Position numbers and translations under genes: made by a program. Positions 45,405 to 53,854 of a stretch of DNA of 64,000 bases are shown piece by piece; position 1 is the stretch's first letter, and each line of letters starts with the position of its first letter. The notes under the pieces were generated by a model, which was given only the letters and a program-made list of their open reading frames with translations, made no database searches and was not told the DNA's origin. Source of the stretch: Pedobacter sp. Bi126. GTDB taxonomy: Bacteria > Bacteroidota > Bacteroidia > Sphingobacteriales > Sphingobacteriaceae. Location of the stretch: the NCBI RefSeq assembly GCF_918698245.1, contig NZ_CAKKMS010000003.1, positions 62,001 to 126,000 of the forward strand, in the 5' to 3' direction.

Positions 45405-45429
45405 TGCGCCTCAAATTTGGCGCAAAGAT
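45405..45429 (-). promoter_or_regulatory. typA promoter box and overlapping hairpin
   Basis: On the minus strand TATCTTTG (45422-45429) matches the TAnnTTTG -7 box. TGCGCC (45405-45410) and GGCGCA (45419-45424) form a hairpin that overlaps it and would sit at the transcript's 5' end, next to the ATG at 45400. Confidence 0.5.
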
Positions 45430-45709
45430 AGTGTTTTGAAATGGATTTTCTACTATATCTCTCACTATTTAATATGATGATAATGTTGTAATTATCTCAT
45501 TTTAAACAGAACAGCGAGTGCCATATTTTTCACCTTTATTATCTTCCGTTGTATTGTTAGAAAATCCTGAACAAGTTTAAAACTAAATTTAGTTTTCGAT
45601 TCAGTTATAGAACAGGCTTAAACCAGATCCTCCTATTAAAAGCATAATTTTTATATTAGCAGCAAGGAAATGAATATCATTACCTTTACCTGCCTATTAA
45701 AATCAACAG
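45430..45709. promoter_or_regulatory. divergent spacer with an 18-base palindrome
   Basis: Most of the 309-base gap between typA and the DUF4180 gene. AAAACTAAATTTAGTTTT at 45579-45596 is a perfect palindrome, of the size usual for an operator. I see no other structure here. Confidence 0.4.
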
Positions 45710-46069
45710 ATGAAAATTGAATCGCACACCATAAACAATACCAATATTGCCGAAATTCTTTCGAAAGAAATAATTATTAATAACGCAGAAGACGGGCTAG
45801 ACTTATTGGGAAACTTATACTACCAGGGTTTTGATAAAATTATTATACACGAACAGAACATTACACCTGCTTTCTTCGACCTGAAAAACGGAATAGCAGG
45901 AGAAATTCTCCAAAAGTTTTCAAATTACCGGGTAAACCTGGCCATTATTGGCGATTTTAGCCCATATCAAAGCAAAAGCATTAAAGATTTTATTTATGAA
46001 AGCAATAAAGGCAAACACATTAACTTTTTAGGTTCGGCAGCTGAAGCCCTAACAAAACTAGCAGGATAA
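45710..46069 (+). CDS. DUF4180 protein
   Basis: A 119-residue cytoplasmic protein matching DUF4180: a start ESHTINNTNIAEIL, then GLDLLGNLYYQGFDKIIIHE and IGDFSPYQSKSIKDFIYESN. The family is widespread and its function is unknown. It is a likely STAS-like small fold. It converges on the VOC gene with a gap of only 3 bases. Confidence 0.8.
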   Translation: MKIESHTINNTNIAEILSKEIIINNAEDGLDLLGNLYYQGFDKIIIHEQNITPAFFDLKNGIAGEILQKFSNYRVNLAIIGDFSPYQSKSIKDFIYESNKGKHINFLGSAAEALTKLAG

Positions 46070-46072
46070 AAT

Positions 46073-46519
46073 TTATATGCTTAACCAATCTTCATAAGAA
46101 ATCACACCCAGTTCTGGTTTAGCCTCTCCTTCCAAAATGGCAATAAACTCCAGTGCATGCCCGTCAGGATCATTAAAGTAAATAGCCAAAGCGGGCATCC
46201 AGGCGAAAACCATTGGTTCGTGATTTCCATTGTTTAGAAAATTATAGGGCTTTAGGTTTTTAGATTTGAGAAAGTTAACCGATTTATTCAGTACATCTTC
46301 AACATCGCAACGAAAGGCAAAATGTCTGATATCAATCTCATTTTTTGGCTTTTCCCAGATGCCAAGCATGGCTTCTTTTGGCTTGCCGATCCAGAAAAAG
46401 GCAATTTTGCGTTCTTCTTCGTAGTGGCACTGTGTTAAGCCCAAAGTATTACTGTAAAAATTGATAGATCTTGCTAGATCTTCAACATAAATATGTGTTT
46501 CAAACAGTCCCTTTATCAT
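46073..46519 (-). CDS. VOC family (glyoxalase/dioxygenase fold) protein
   Basis: A 148-residue protein. I chose ATG 46519 because it begins MIKGLFETHIYVEDLARSI, the usual start of the family. A frame from 46549 would add ten hydrophobic residues. NFYSNTLGLTQ follows, and the C-terminal half has IYFNDPDGHALEFIAIL with the metal-binding Glu. VOC proteins include glyoxalases, dioxygenases and antibiotic-resistance proteins, and the substrate cannot be told. Confidence 0.85.
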   Translation of the reverse strand: MIKGLFETHIYVEDLARSINFYSNTLGLTQCHYEEERKIAFFWIGKPKEAMLGIWEKPKNEIDIRHFAFRCDVEDVLNKSVNFLKSKNLKPYNFLNNGNHEPMVFAWMPALAIYFNDPDGHALEFIAILEGEAKPELGVISYEDWLSI

Positions 46520-46654
46520 ATAGTGAAGGTAGAGATAAGTTATAGCCACAAAAAATCGTGTTTTTCGATAGCACCATCAATAAAATCGATATCTGGAGCT
46601 TAACGGGTTACCAAAAACTAAAATGCTGTATTAAGAATAAATAACCCCGTCGAA

Positions 46655-47332
46655 ATGAACAAAAGACTTTTAAGATATGCAGGCAGGTGCAGCATTGCTT
46701 TTATCGCATTGATTGGGCTTTATTTTATAACCGCATTTTGTTGCTCACGCATTACCATAAACGCCAATCCTTCAAACGCTAAAGAAATTGCCATCTACAT
46801 CATGACGAACGGCGTGCATACTGACATTGTGGTTCCTGCTGTTAATGCAGAAATGAACTGGGCAAAAGAAATCCGTTACCAAAATACGCTTGAAGCCGAT
46901 AGCACTTATCAATACCTGGCTATGGGCTGGGGCGATAAAAAATTCTACCTCGAAACGCCAGAATTTTCTGACCTTAAACTAAGTAACGGCTTACGGGCAA
47001 TCTCCGGACTGAGTACATCTGCTATGCACACCACCTATTACAAAAACATACGGAAAGATGCGAGCTGCAAGAAAATTATCATCAGCAAAGCGCAATATCG
47101 ACAACTGATCGAGTATATTTTAAATAGTTTCAAAAAAGACGAAACGGGACATTTGATCAACGTTAAATCGAACATCCATTATGATATTGGTGATGCCTTT
47201 TATGAAGCAAAGGGAAGTTACAGCATTTTTAAAACCTGCAATACCTGGGCAAATGCAGCACTAAAAGCTTGCGGACAAAAAAGCTGTTTGTGGACCATTT
47301 TCGACACCGGTATTTTTTTAAAATACCAGTGA
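46655..47332 (+). CDS. TIGR02117 / DUF2459 family membrane-anchored protein
   Basis: A 225-residue protein with one N-terminal hydrophobic segment (about 12-29). The conserved core matches TIGR02117 (DUF2459): YIMTNGVHTDIVVPA, LAMGWGDKKFYLETPE, then LSTSAMHTTYY and a C-terminal CNTWANAALKACG. The fold resembles NlpC/P60-like Cys proteases: Cys in CNTW and His in GVHTD are candidate catalytic residues. The role is not known. The gene lies 133 bases upstream of the MBOAT gene on the same strand. Confidence 0.75.
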   Translation: MNKRLLRYAGRCSIAFIALIGLYFITAFCCSRITINANPSNAKEIAIYIMTNGVHTDIVVPAVNAEMNWAKEIRYQNTLEADSTYQYLAMGWGDKKFYLETPEFSDLKLSNGLRAISGLSTSAMHTTYYKNIRKDASCKKIIISKAQYRQLIEYILNSFKKDETGHLINVKSNIHYDIGDAFYEAKGSYSIFKTCNTWANAALKACGQKSCLWTIFDTGIFLKYQ

Positions 47333-47465
47333 TAAAAATACCGTGAAATAACTATACAGGTATTTTACACCTTTAAGCAATTCTGCGTACAAATTTATCC
47401 GTCGCATTAATCGGACAGCACAAAGCGTTAATTTTATTCTTAAACGAAGTATTAAACTTAACGCT

Positions 47466-48902
47466 ATGCTGTTCAACTCTTTTAGCTTTGCTGCTTTTCT
47501 GCCCATAATTTTTATCCTGTATTGGGTTCTGGGGAAAGAACGTTTAAGAGCTCAAAATATATTATTGCTGGTTGCCAGCTATTTCTTTTATGCCTGTTGG
47601 GATTGGCGGTTTATGTTCCTACTCATTTTTTCCACATTATTGGATTATTTCACTGGGTTAAAAATGATGGGAAGCAAAAATAACAGGACTAAAAAATTTT
47701 GGTTCTGGCTGAGTATTTCCATTAATCTCGGTTTTTTAGGCGTATTTAAATACTATAATTTCTTCGCCGATTCTTTCGCTGATGCTATTGCAAATTTTGG
47801 GCTTCAGGTAAACCCATGGACATTAAAAGTCATTTTACCTGTTGGTATATCATTTTACACCTTTCACGGCCTGTCGTACGTAATCGATATTTATAAGAAC
47901 CGTATACCGGCAGAAAAGAACTTTATCGATTATTCTTTATTTGTGAGTTTTTTTCCACTACTGGTTGCCGGGCCAATAGAACGGGCAACACACTTGCTTC
48001 CTCAGATCAAAAAAGAAAGATCTTTTGATTACAGCAGGGCGATTGATGGCTTACGACAAATTTTATGGGGCTTGTTTAAAAAAATCGTCATTGCCGATCA
48101 ATGTGCCAATTATGCCAATATGATTTTTAACCATTCTGGTGAATACTCAGGAAGTACATTATTGCTCGGCGCTATCCTTTTTGCTTTTCAGATTTATGGC
48201 GATTTTTCTGGCTATTCAGATATCGCTTTAGGTACAGCACGTTTATTTGGGATAGAGTTGTTAAGAAACTTTTCCTACCCCTATTTCTCCAGGGATATTG
48301 CCGAATTCTGGCGTAGATGGCATATCTCGCTATCCACCTGGTTCAGAGATTATCTTTACATCCCCTTAGGCGGAAGCAAAGGCGGAACCTGGGCAAAAGT
48401 GAGGAACACGTTTATCATCTTCCTTGTGAGCGGTTTTTGGCATGGCGCCAACTGGACCTTCATCATCTGGGGCTTATTAAATGCGCTGTACATCATGCCC
48501 TCCATTGTTTTCAATACCAACCGTTCGAATTTAGATACCGTTGCGCAAGGAAGAACTTTTCCAAGCCTAAAAGAATTCGCCGCGATTATATTAACTTTTG
48601 GTTTAACCGTTTTCGCCTGGATATTCTTTAGGGCAAATTCTGTTCAGCATGCTTTTAATATGATATCAACCATTGGTTCCGAATCATTTTTCAGTATTCC
48701 TCAAATAGTGCCGGTTAAACTATTTCTATTGCTCGCCTTGTTTATTTTAATCGAATGGAATGGCAGGATGGAGCAATATGCCATTGCCAAATTTGCCTTA
48801 TCGTGGCCAAAACCAATAAGATGGGGTATTTATTATGGCCTTGTTCTGGTGATATTCTTTTTTGCAGGGGCGGAACAGCAATTCATTTACTTTCAATTTT
48901 AA
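47466..48902 (+). CDS. MBOAT O-acyltransferase (AlgI/DltB type)
   Basis: A 478-residue integral membrane acyltransferase. The MBOAT hallmark is visible: WRRWHISLSTWFRDYLY (His286) and SGFWHGANWTFIIWG (His326, the catalytic His). It starts MLFNSFSFAAFLPIIF and has about ten spans. AlgI-like enzymes move acetyl or acyl groups across the membrane for attachment to polysaccharides or teichoic acids. The SGNH-like gene starts 2 bases after its stop, so the two form a pair. Confidence 0.92.
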   Translation: MLFNSFSFAAFLPIIFILYWVLGKERLRAQNILLLVASYFFYACWDWRFMFLLIFSTLLDYFTGLKMMGSKNNRTKKFWFWLSISINLGFLGVFKYYNFFADSFADAIANFGLQVNPWTLKVILPVGISFYTFHGLSYVIDIYKNRIPAEKNFIDYSLFVSFFPLLVAGPIERATHLLPQIKKERSFDYSRAIDGLRQILWGLFKKIVIADQCANYANMIFNHSGEYSGSTLLLGAILFAFQIYGDFSGYSDIALGTARLFGIELLRNFSYPYFSRDIAEFWRRWHISLSTWFRDYLYIPLGGSKGGTWAKVRNTFIIFLVSGFWHGANWTFIIWGLLNALYIMPSIVFNTNRSNLDTVAQGRTFPSLKEFAAIILTFGLTVFAWIFFRANSVQHAFNMISTIGSESFFSIPQIVPVKLFLLLALFILIEWNGRMEQYAIAKFALSWPKPIRWGIYYGLVLVIFFFAGAEQQFIYFQF

Positions 48903-48904
48903 CT

Positions 48905-49813
48905 ATGAAAAAATTCACTAAATATATCGCCGTTTTTATATTGCCAATTATGCTTTTGGCTGTTCTTTTTGAAGTTCTGATCAGAAGGATCCCAAACGAT
49001 TATGGGTATAAAAAAAGCTATCTCGATCATCACGCTAAAGAAGTAAACATTTTATTTCTGGGCAGCTCACATGTATATTATGGTATTAACCCAAAGTATA
49101 TTAAATCGAGTTTTAATGCGAGTTACATTTCACAATCTTTCGACTATGATCTGGAGATTTTAAAAAAATATAATAACCAATGGACCCATTTAAAATATAT
49201 CGTTATTCCTGTTGATTACTTTTCGTTTTATGGCCGCCTTGAGAACAGCCCTGAAGCATGGCGGGCAAAAAATTATCGCATTTATTACGATATCAATACC
49301 GATCATAAAATTTTCAATAGTACTGAAATGTTAAGCAATAAACTCGACATCAATTTAAGCCGGCTTTTAAACCATTATGTTAGAGGCGAAAATGATATTA
49401 GTTGTAGCAACCTGGGCTGGGGATCAAACTACAAGGCTATTAACCACAAAGATTTAGTGAAAAGTGGTACAACTGCCGCCGCACGGCATACTGCGAAAGA
49501 TAATCTGCAATACCCAACTAACCTGCATTTATTGGATAAAATTATTGCCTTTGCAGAGCACAAACATATTAAGGTTATATTGTTTACCAGTCCGGCCTAT
49601 AAATCTTATGTATCACATTTAAGCAAAAAACAGTTGAATACTACACTTTCGACCATCAAGAAATTGAATACTTCGCATAGCACAATCAAGTATTTTAACC
49701 TTTTACAGGATAGCTCATTCCATGCGCAGGATTTTTACGATGCCGATCATCTTAACGAAATTGGTGCAAAGAAATTAAGCTTAAAAATGAATGTGCTTTT
49801 GAGTAAGATATAA
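48905..49813 (+). CDS. SGNH-like partner of MBOAT acyltransferase
   Basis: A 302-residue protein with an N-terminal membrane anchor (about 6-24). NILFLGSSHVYYGI holds the candidate nucleophile Ser54 or Ser55, and YDADHLNEIG holds Asp279 and His282 of a D-x-x-H pair. A start at ATG 48905 gives MKKFTKYIAVF, which is preferred over the longer frame from 48755 because that overlaps the MBOAT gene. The arrangement is like AlgJ/AlgX and DltD, which take the acyl group from the MBOAT and place it on an extracellular polymer. Confidence 0.7.
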   Translation: MKKFTKYIAVFILPIMLLAVLFEVLIRRIPNDYGYKKSYLDHHAKEVNILFLGSSHVYYGINPKYIKSSFNASYISQSFDYDLEILKKYNNQWTHLKYIVIPVDYFSFYGRLENSPEAWRAKNYRIYYDINTDHKIFNSTEMLSNKLDINLSRLLNHYVRGENDISCSNLGWGSNYKAINHKDLVKSGTTAAARHTAKDNLQYPTNLHLLDKIIAFAEHKHIKVILFTSPAYKSYVSHLSKKQLNTTLSTIKKLNTSHSTIKYFNLLQDSSFHAQDFYDADHLNEIGAKKLSLKMNVLLSKI

Positions 49814-49817
49814 GCGA

Positions 49818-50630
49818 TTAAACCTCAAATGCCCAATCCAAAAAGGCAGGCATTACACTTTCCCAGGTTGGAACATCGTGTTTGCCACCAACTTTTTCGT
49901 AGTAAAAAACATTTTCAGGTCGTTTATAACCTTTATTCAAGAGTATTTTAACAACATCAATCGTATCATCTATAGAATCGATGATCATATTTTTATTCCG
50001 ATCAGCCTTTTCATCTTCCGTTCCTGTCATTAACCAGAATTTCATATCAGGCCTGGTAGAGGTACTTTCCAGCTTTGCATGCATAATGCGATCTGCATCA
50101 GTATATCCTTCTGCCAGATCTTTTTTTCTCCACCAAAATGCTCCTGAAAAAACACCAATGGCATCAAAAGCAGCAGGATTATTCCAGGCAATATCAAAAG
50201 CAGACAAACCGCCCAAAGAAAATCCCGCAAAACCTACTTTACCAGTTATCGGCATCGCAATTTTCTTTTTAACAAAAGGCAAAAGCTCTTTGATCACGAA
50301 ATCAGTATATAAATCGGCTTTCGCTCCACGCCCTTTAAAATCGGGCACACCCGCAACACCATATTCCATTAACCGGTCTTCTGATGCTTTAATGGCCACA
50401 ACAATTAACCTGTGGTTTCTTTTGCCATGATGGGCTTCTTCCAAAATCCGGCTAAAATCCATTTTGGCCACATCCTGCCCATCATTTAACAAAAGAAGTT
50501 CTATTTTTTCATTTCCTAAAATACCTTCGGGTGTATAAATATCTATTTCTACCTCATGCTTTAAATAAGCTGAGGGTATTTTAAAGTTGCTGGTATTAAC
50601 TTTTACCGATAAAATTGTGGTGTACATCAT
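49818..50630 (-). CDS. alpha/beta-hydrolase esterase (putative esterase family)
   Basis: About 270 residues. The nucleophile elbow is GFSLGG (Ser near 147) and the His is in GGKHDVPTW. It resembles the enterochelin-esterase/S-formylglutathione hydrolase type (PF00756): a beta-sheet-rich start, IELLLLNDGQDV, then GVFSGAFWWRKK after the elbow. ATG 50630 (or 50627) is preferred to the in-frame TTG at 50636. It is divergent from the peptide-cluster esterase gene at 50813 and may belong to the same pathway. Confidence 0.82.
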   Translation of the reverse strand: MMYTTILSVKVNTSNFKIPSAYLKHEVEIDIYTPEGILGNEKIELLLLNDGQDVAKMDFSRILEEAHHGKRNHRLIVVAIKASEDRLMEYGVAGVPDFKGRGAKADLYTDFVIKELLPFVKKKIAMPITGKVGFAGFSLGGLSAFDIAWNNPAAFDAIGVFSGAFWWRKKDLAEGYTDADRIMHAKLESTSTRPDMKFWLMTGTEDEKADRNKNMIIDSIDDTIDVVKILLNKGYKRPENVFYYEKVGGKHDVPTWESVMPAFLDWAFEV

Positions 50631-50675
50631 AATCAAAATCCCCTATCACATGGCTATCGCCTCAGAATTAGGGTG

Positions 50676-50683
50676 CAAAGGTA
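50676..50683 (-). promoter_or_regulatory. Bacteroidota -7 box TACCTTTG for the divergent esterase
   Basis: On the minus strand it matches TAnnTTTG, 45 bases before ATG 50630. No -33 box was seen. Confidence 0.45.
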
Positions 50684-50812
50684 CAAATCTCCGTAAACTA
50701 TTAATTATCATGGGTTAATTTTTACAATACGTCTTTAATTTGCTTCATTTTACTGCCTAAACAATTCTTTTTGTAGATTTTAATTTATACCTTAAATCAT
50801 TCAATTTTTATT

Positions 50813-51520
50813 ATGGTTAAAGAAGAACATAAGAAATGGTACAGCCCGAATTTAAGTGGCGAAATCGACATGCTCATCTTTGGTCACGGTGGTATCCCTA
50901 TCCTACTGTTCCCGACAAGCATGGGTCGATATTTTGAAACCAAGGATTTCAAACTGATAGATTCTGTTGAGGGATTTATCAATGAAGGAAAAATTAAGAT
51001 CTATTGCCCCGATGGCGTCGACAAATTAAGCTGGTACAACAAAAGTATTCACCCTGCCGACAGGGTTAAAAACCACATCTGGTACGACAAATATTTATTG
51101 GAAGAAGTGGCCCCTCTGGCAAGGCACGAAACCGGGCACAGCAAAATTATTACCGCCGGCTGTAGTTTCGGAGGCTATCATGCTGCTAATTTCGCTTTTC
51201 GGCATCCCTGGTTGGTTAGCCATATGTTTAGTATGAGCGGGGCTTTCGATATTTCCGGCCAGTTGGATGGTTTTTATAATGATGATGTTTATTTTAACAA
51301 TCCGGTTGATTATCTGCTGAATAATAGTAACCCCGAACTGCATTATATGAAAATTGTTTTGGGCACAACAGACCGCGATATGTGCAGGCCTGACAATGAG
51401 CGTTTATCTGATATTTTAAACAAAAAGGGCATCGACCACTGGCTTGATATCAGGCAGAATGCGGATCACGATTGGCCTATCTGGAGAGAAATGTTTCCAG
51501 ATTATATTGCACAGCTTTAG
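50813..51520 (+). CDS. alpha/beta-hydrolase (COG4947-type esterase)
   Basis: A 235-residue cytoplasmic esterase-like protein. The nucleophile elbow is AGCSFGGYHA (Ser118), the acid is likely to be Asp187 in GTTDRDM and the His is His219 in NADHDWPIW. PILLFPTSMGRYFE near 30-43 and YCPDGVDKLSWY are family blocks. It is the first of five co-directional genes (50813-56026) with ligase and amidotransferase functions, so it probably trims or releases an ester or amide of the product. Confidence 0.85.
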   Translation: MVKEEHKKWYSPNLSGEIDMLIFGHGGIPILLFPTSMGRYFETKDFKLIDSVEGFINEGKIKIYCPDGVDKLSWYNKSIHPADRVKNHIWYDKYLLEEVAPLARHETGHSKIITAGCSFGGYHAANFAFRHPWLVSHMFSMSGAFDISGQLDGFYNDDVYFNNPVDYLLNNSNPELHYMKIVLGTTDRDMCRPDNERLSDILNKKGIDHWLDIRQNADHDWPIWREMFPDYIAQL

Positions 51521-51522
51521 TT

Positions 51523-51602
51523 TAGTCCAAAGTCGGCAGTCTTAAGTCCCGAGTCGATTTAGGATATAATTATCAAACAATTAACCGATTAACCAGTTAA
51601 AC
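51523..51602. repeat. 7-base then 8-base periodic tract
   Basis: AGTC recurs at exactly 7-base steps five times (AGTCCAA, AGTCGGC, AGTCTTA, AGTCCCG, AGTCGAT). Later TTAA recurs at 8-base steps in AATTAACC, GATTAACC, AGTTAAAC and ATTTAAAC. It lies just upstream of the ATP-grasp gene. Confidence 0.6.
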
Positions 51603-51622
51603 ATTTAAACTAAAATTTACCA

Positions 51623-52717
51623 ATGAAGAAAATAGGGATTTTATTTGGACAGGAACGCTCTTTTCCTGAAGCCGTAATCGAAAGAATTAACCAAAAAGCT
51701 GAAAAAGGTATTACCGCCGAAGCTGTTAAAATCGACAAAATATTTCAGAATGTACCATTAGGTTATTCGGTAATTATCGATCGCATTTCGCAAGATGTAC
51801 CATTCTACCGCGCATCGTTAAAAAATGCTGCCATTACCGGAACTGCTGTAATTAACAACCCATTTTGGTGGAGTGCCGACGAGAAATTTTTTAATAACGC
51901 GCTGGCCGAACAGATTGGCGTACCCGTACCCAAAACGGCCTTAATCCCTTCAAGGGAGCACCCTACAGGAACCACCGGAGAATCTTTCTCTAATTTAACC
52001 ATGCCCTTAGATTGGGATGCCATTTTTGAATACACTGGTTTTCCGGCCTACATGAAACCTTATGATGGTGGTGGTTGGAGAGATGTTTATAAACTTCATG
52101 ACAAAGAAGATTTTTTTGATAAACACAGCGGTACACAACAGCTGGTAATGCTTTTGCAGGAAGAAATCATTTTTGAAGAGTATTTCAGGTGTTATTGCAT
52201 TGGCGGCAAATATGTCCGTATTATGCAGTACGACCCACGGAATCCGCATCACTTACGTTATGCCACTGAAGGTAAAGCGCCAGATGCAAAGCTGCTTAAA
52301 ACCGTAGAAGAGTACACCCTAAAACTATGCAAGTATTTAGGATACGATTTCAATACAGTAGAATTCGCGGTGCGCGATGGAGTGCCTATTGCGATCGATT
52401 TCTGTAACCCTGCTCCTGATGCTGACATTAAAAGCGTTGGTCAGGAAAATTTTGACTGGGTAGTAGAAACCACAGCAAATTATGCCATTGAAAGGGCTAA
52501 AGCGCAAAAAGACGGGCAAGATAATTTAACCTGGGGCGAATACATTAAATCGTCGGTTGGTGGTAAACCATTAATTGCCAAAGGTACCCCGAATGTGGCT
52601 AAAGCGGCCGCTCCAAAGAAAGTTACCGCTGCAGAAAAGGCTAAGGCTACACCAAAGAAATCGGCAACAACAGAAAAAACACCTGCAAAACCTAAAAAAG
52701 CTGCAGCAAAAAAATAA
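51623..52717 (+). CDS. ATP-grasp ligase with Lys/Ala/Pro-rich tail
   Basis: A 364-residue ATP-dependent carboxylate ligase. The ATP-grasp core spans about 80-300: GFPAYMKPYDGGGWRDVY (Lys145, the glycine-rich loop) and TVEFAVRDGVPIAIDF with the metal ligands Glu247 and Asp259, then Asn262. RimK-like fold is likely. Residues about 324-364 form a tail of KAAAPKK, KATPKKSATT and KPKKAAAKK runs, like eukaryotic histone H1 or bacterial HU/AlgP tails. It makes an amide or peptide bond, probably in the pathway with the adjacent YbdK-type ligase. The substrate is unknown. Confidence 0.8.
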   Translation: MKKIGILFGQERSFPEAVIERINQKAEKGITAEAVKIDKIFQNVPLGYSVIIDRISQDVPFYRASLKNAAITGTAVINNPFWWSADEKFFNNALAEQIGVPVPKTALIPSREHPTGTTGESFSNLTMPLDWDAIFEYTGFPAYMKPYDGGGWRDVYKLHDKEDFFDKHSGTQQLVMLLQEEIIFEEYFRCYCIGGKYVRIMQYDPRNPHHLRYATEGKAPDAKLLKTVEEYTLKLCKYLGYDFNTVEFAVRDGVPIAIDFCNPAPDADIKSVGQENFDWVVETTANYAIERAKAQKDGQDNLTWGEYIKSSVGGKPLIAKGTPNVAKAAAPKKVTAAEKAKATPKKSATTEKTPAKPKKAAAKK

Positions 52718-52746
52718 TTGGGATTTAATTTTTAATCAATACAAGG

Positions 52747-53847
52747 ATGAACGAGTTTACGCTGGGCATAGAAGAAGAATACATGGTAATTGATCCCGTT
52801 ACCAGAGAGCTTACTTCTCACGACCAAAAAATTGTGGAAGCCGCACAAAAAATCCACAAAGACCAGGTTAAGGCAGAAATGCACCAGGCCGTGGTAGAAG
52901 TTGGAACGGGCATTTGTAAAACGACCACAGAAGCACGTAAAGAAATTTCCCAACTGCGTTATACCGTTTCACAACTCGCCGGAGAGCAAGGCTTAAGGAT
53001 TGGAGCTGCTGGTACCCACCCCTTTTCGCATTGGGAAAAACAGTTAATTACAGAACATCCCCGCTATAATGAAATTGTGAACGAACTACAGGAAGCCGCA
53101 CGTTCTAACCTCATTTTTGGCCTGCACGTACACGTAGGTTTCCAATCGCGTGAGCTGGCCATTCATATTGCCAACCAGGTGAGGTATTTCCTGCCACATG
53201 TTTTTGCTTTATCTACCAATTCTCCATTCTGGGAATCGCGGAACACGGGTTACAAATCTTTCCGCACAAAAATTTTCGACAAATTTCCGCGTACGGGCAT
53301 TCCCGATATTTTTAATAGCATTGAGGATTACGATAATTATGTAAAACTGCTCATCAAAACCAATTGCATGGATAATGCGAAGAAAATTTGGTGGGATATC
53401 CGTGTGCATCCGTTTTTCGACACCGTTGAGTTCCGCATTTGCGATTGCCCGATGCTGATTGATGAAACGATGGCTTTTACCGCATTATTTCAGGCTTTGT
53501 GCGCCAAGCTGTACAAACTGCGTTTGCAGAACATGGAGTTTATCAGCTATTCGAGAGCACTAATTAACGAAAATAAATGGCGTGCTGCCCGTTATGGAAT
53601 TGATGGAAATTTAATCGATTTCGGGAAAGAAATGGAAGTAAACTGCCGCAACCTTATTTTAGAATTATTGGATTTTGTAGACGATGTGGTGGATGATTTA
53701 GGCTGCCGTGACGACATTAATTATGTGCATAAAATATTGGAGCACGGTACAGGCGCAGACCGGCAGTTGGCAGTTTACCAACAAACTGGTAACTTTGAGG
53801 CGGTGGTAGATTACATTACTACTCAAACACTTATAGGCGCAAAGTAA
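52747..53847 (+). CDS. YbdK-type carboxylate-amine ligase (GCS2 family)
   Basis: A 366-residue enzyme of the GCS2/YbdK family, related to glutamate-cysteine ligase. GIEEEY (7-12), GLHVHVG (125-131), WWDIRVHP (215-222) and TVEFRICD (226-233) are the family blocks that bind ATP, metal and the carboxylate. E. coli YbdK has weak glutamate-cysteine ligase activity, and the true substrate of most members is unknown. It follows the ATP-grasp gene by 29 bases and the next gene begins 7 bases after it, so this is one operon. Confidence 0.92.
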   Translation: MNEFTLGIEEEYMVIDPVTRELTSHDQKIVEAAQKIHKDQVKAEMHQAVVEVGTGICKTTTEARKEISQLRYTVSQLAGEQGLRIGAAGTHPFSHWEKQLITEHPRYNEIVNELQEAARSNLIFGLHVHVGFQSRELAIHIANQVRYFLPHVFALSTNSPFWESRNTGYKSFRTKIFDKFPRTGIPDIFNSIEDYDNYVKLLIKTNCMDNAKKIWWDIRVHPFFDTVEFRICDCPMLIDETMAFTALFQALCAKLYKLRLQNMEFISYSRALINENKWRAARYGIDGNLIDFGKEMEVNCRNLILELLDFVDDVVDDLGCRDDINYVHKILEHGTGADRQLAVYQQTGNFEAVVDYITTQTLIGAK

Positions 53848-53854
53848 TTTTATA

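Noticed and set aside
50676-50812. A TTAATTTG-like stretch near 50738 as a promoter for the peptide cluster
   Set aside because: It is one letter off the TAnnTTTG consensus and has no -33 partner, so I did not list it as a feature.
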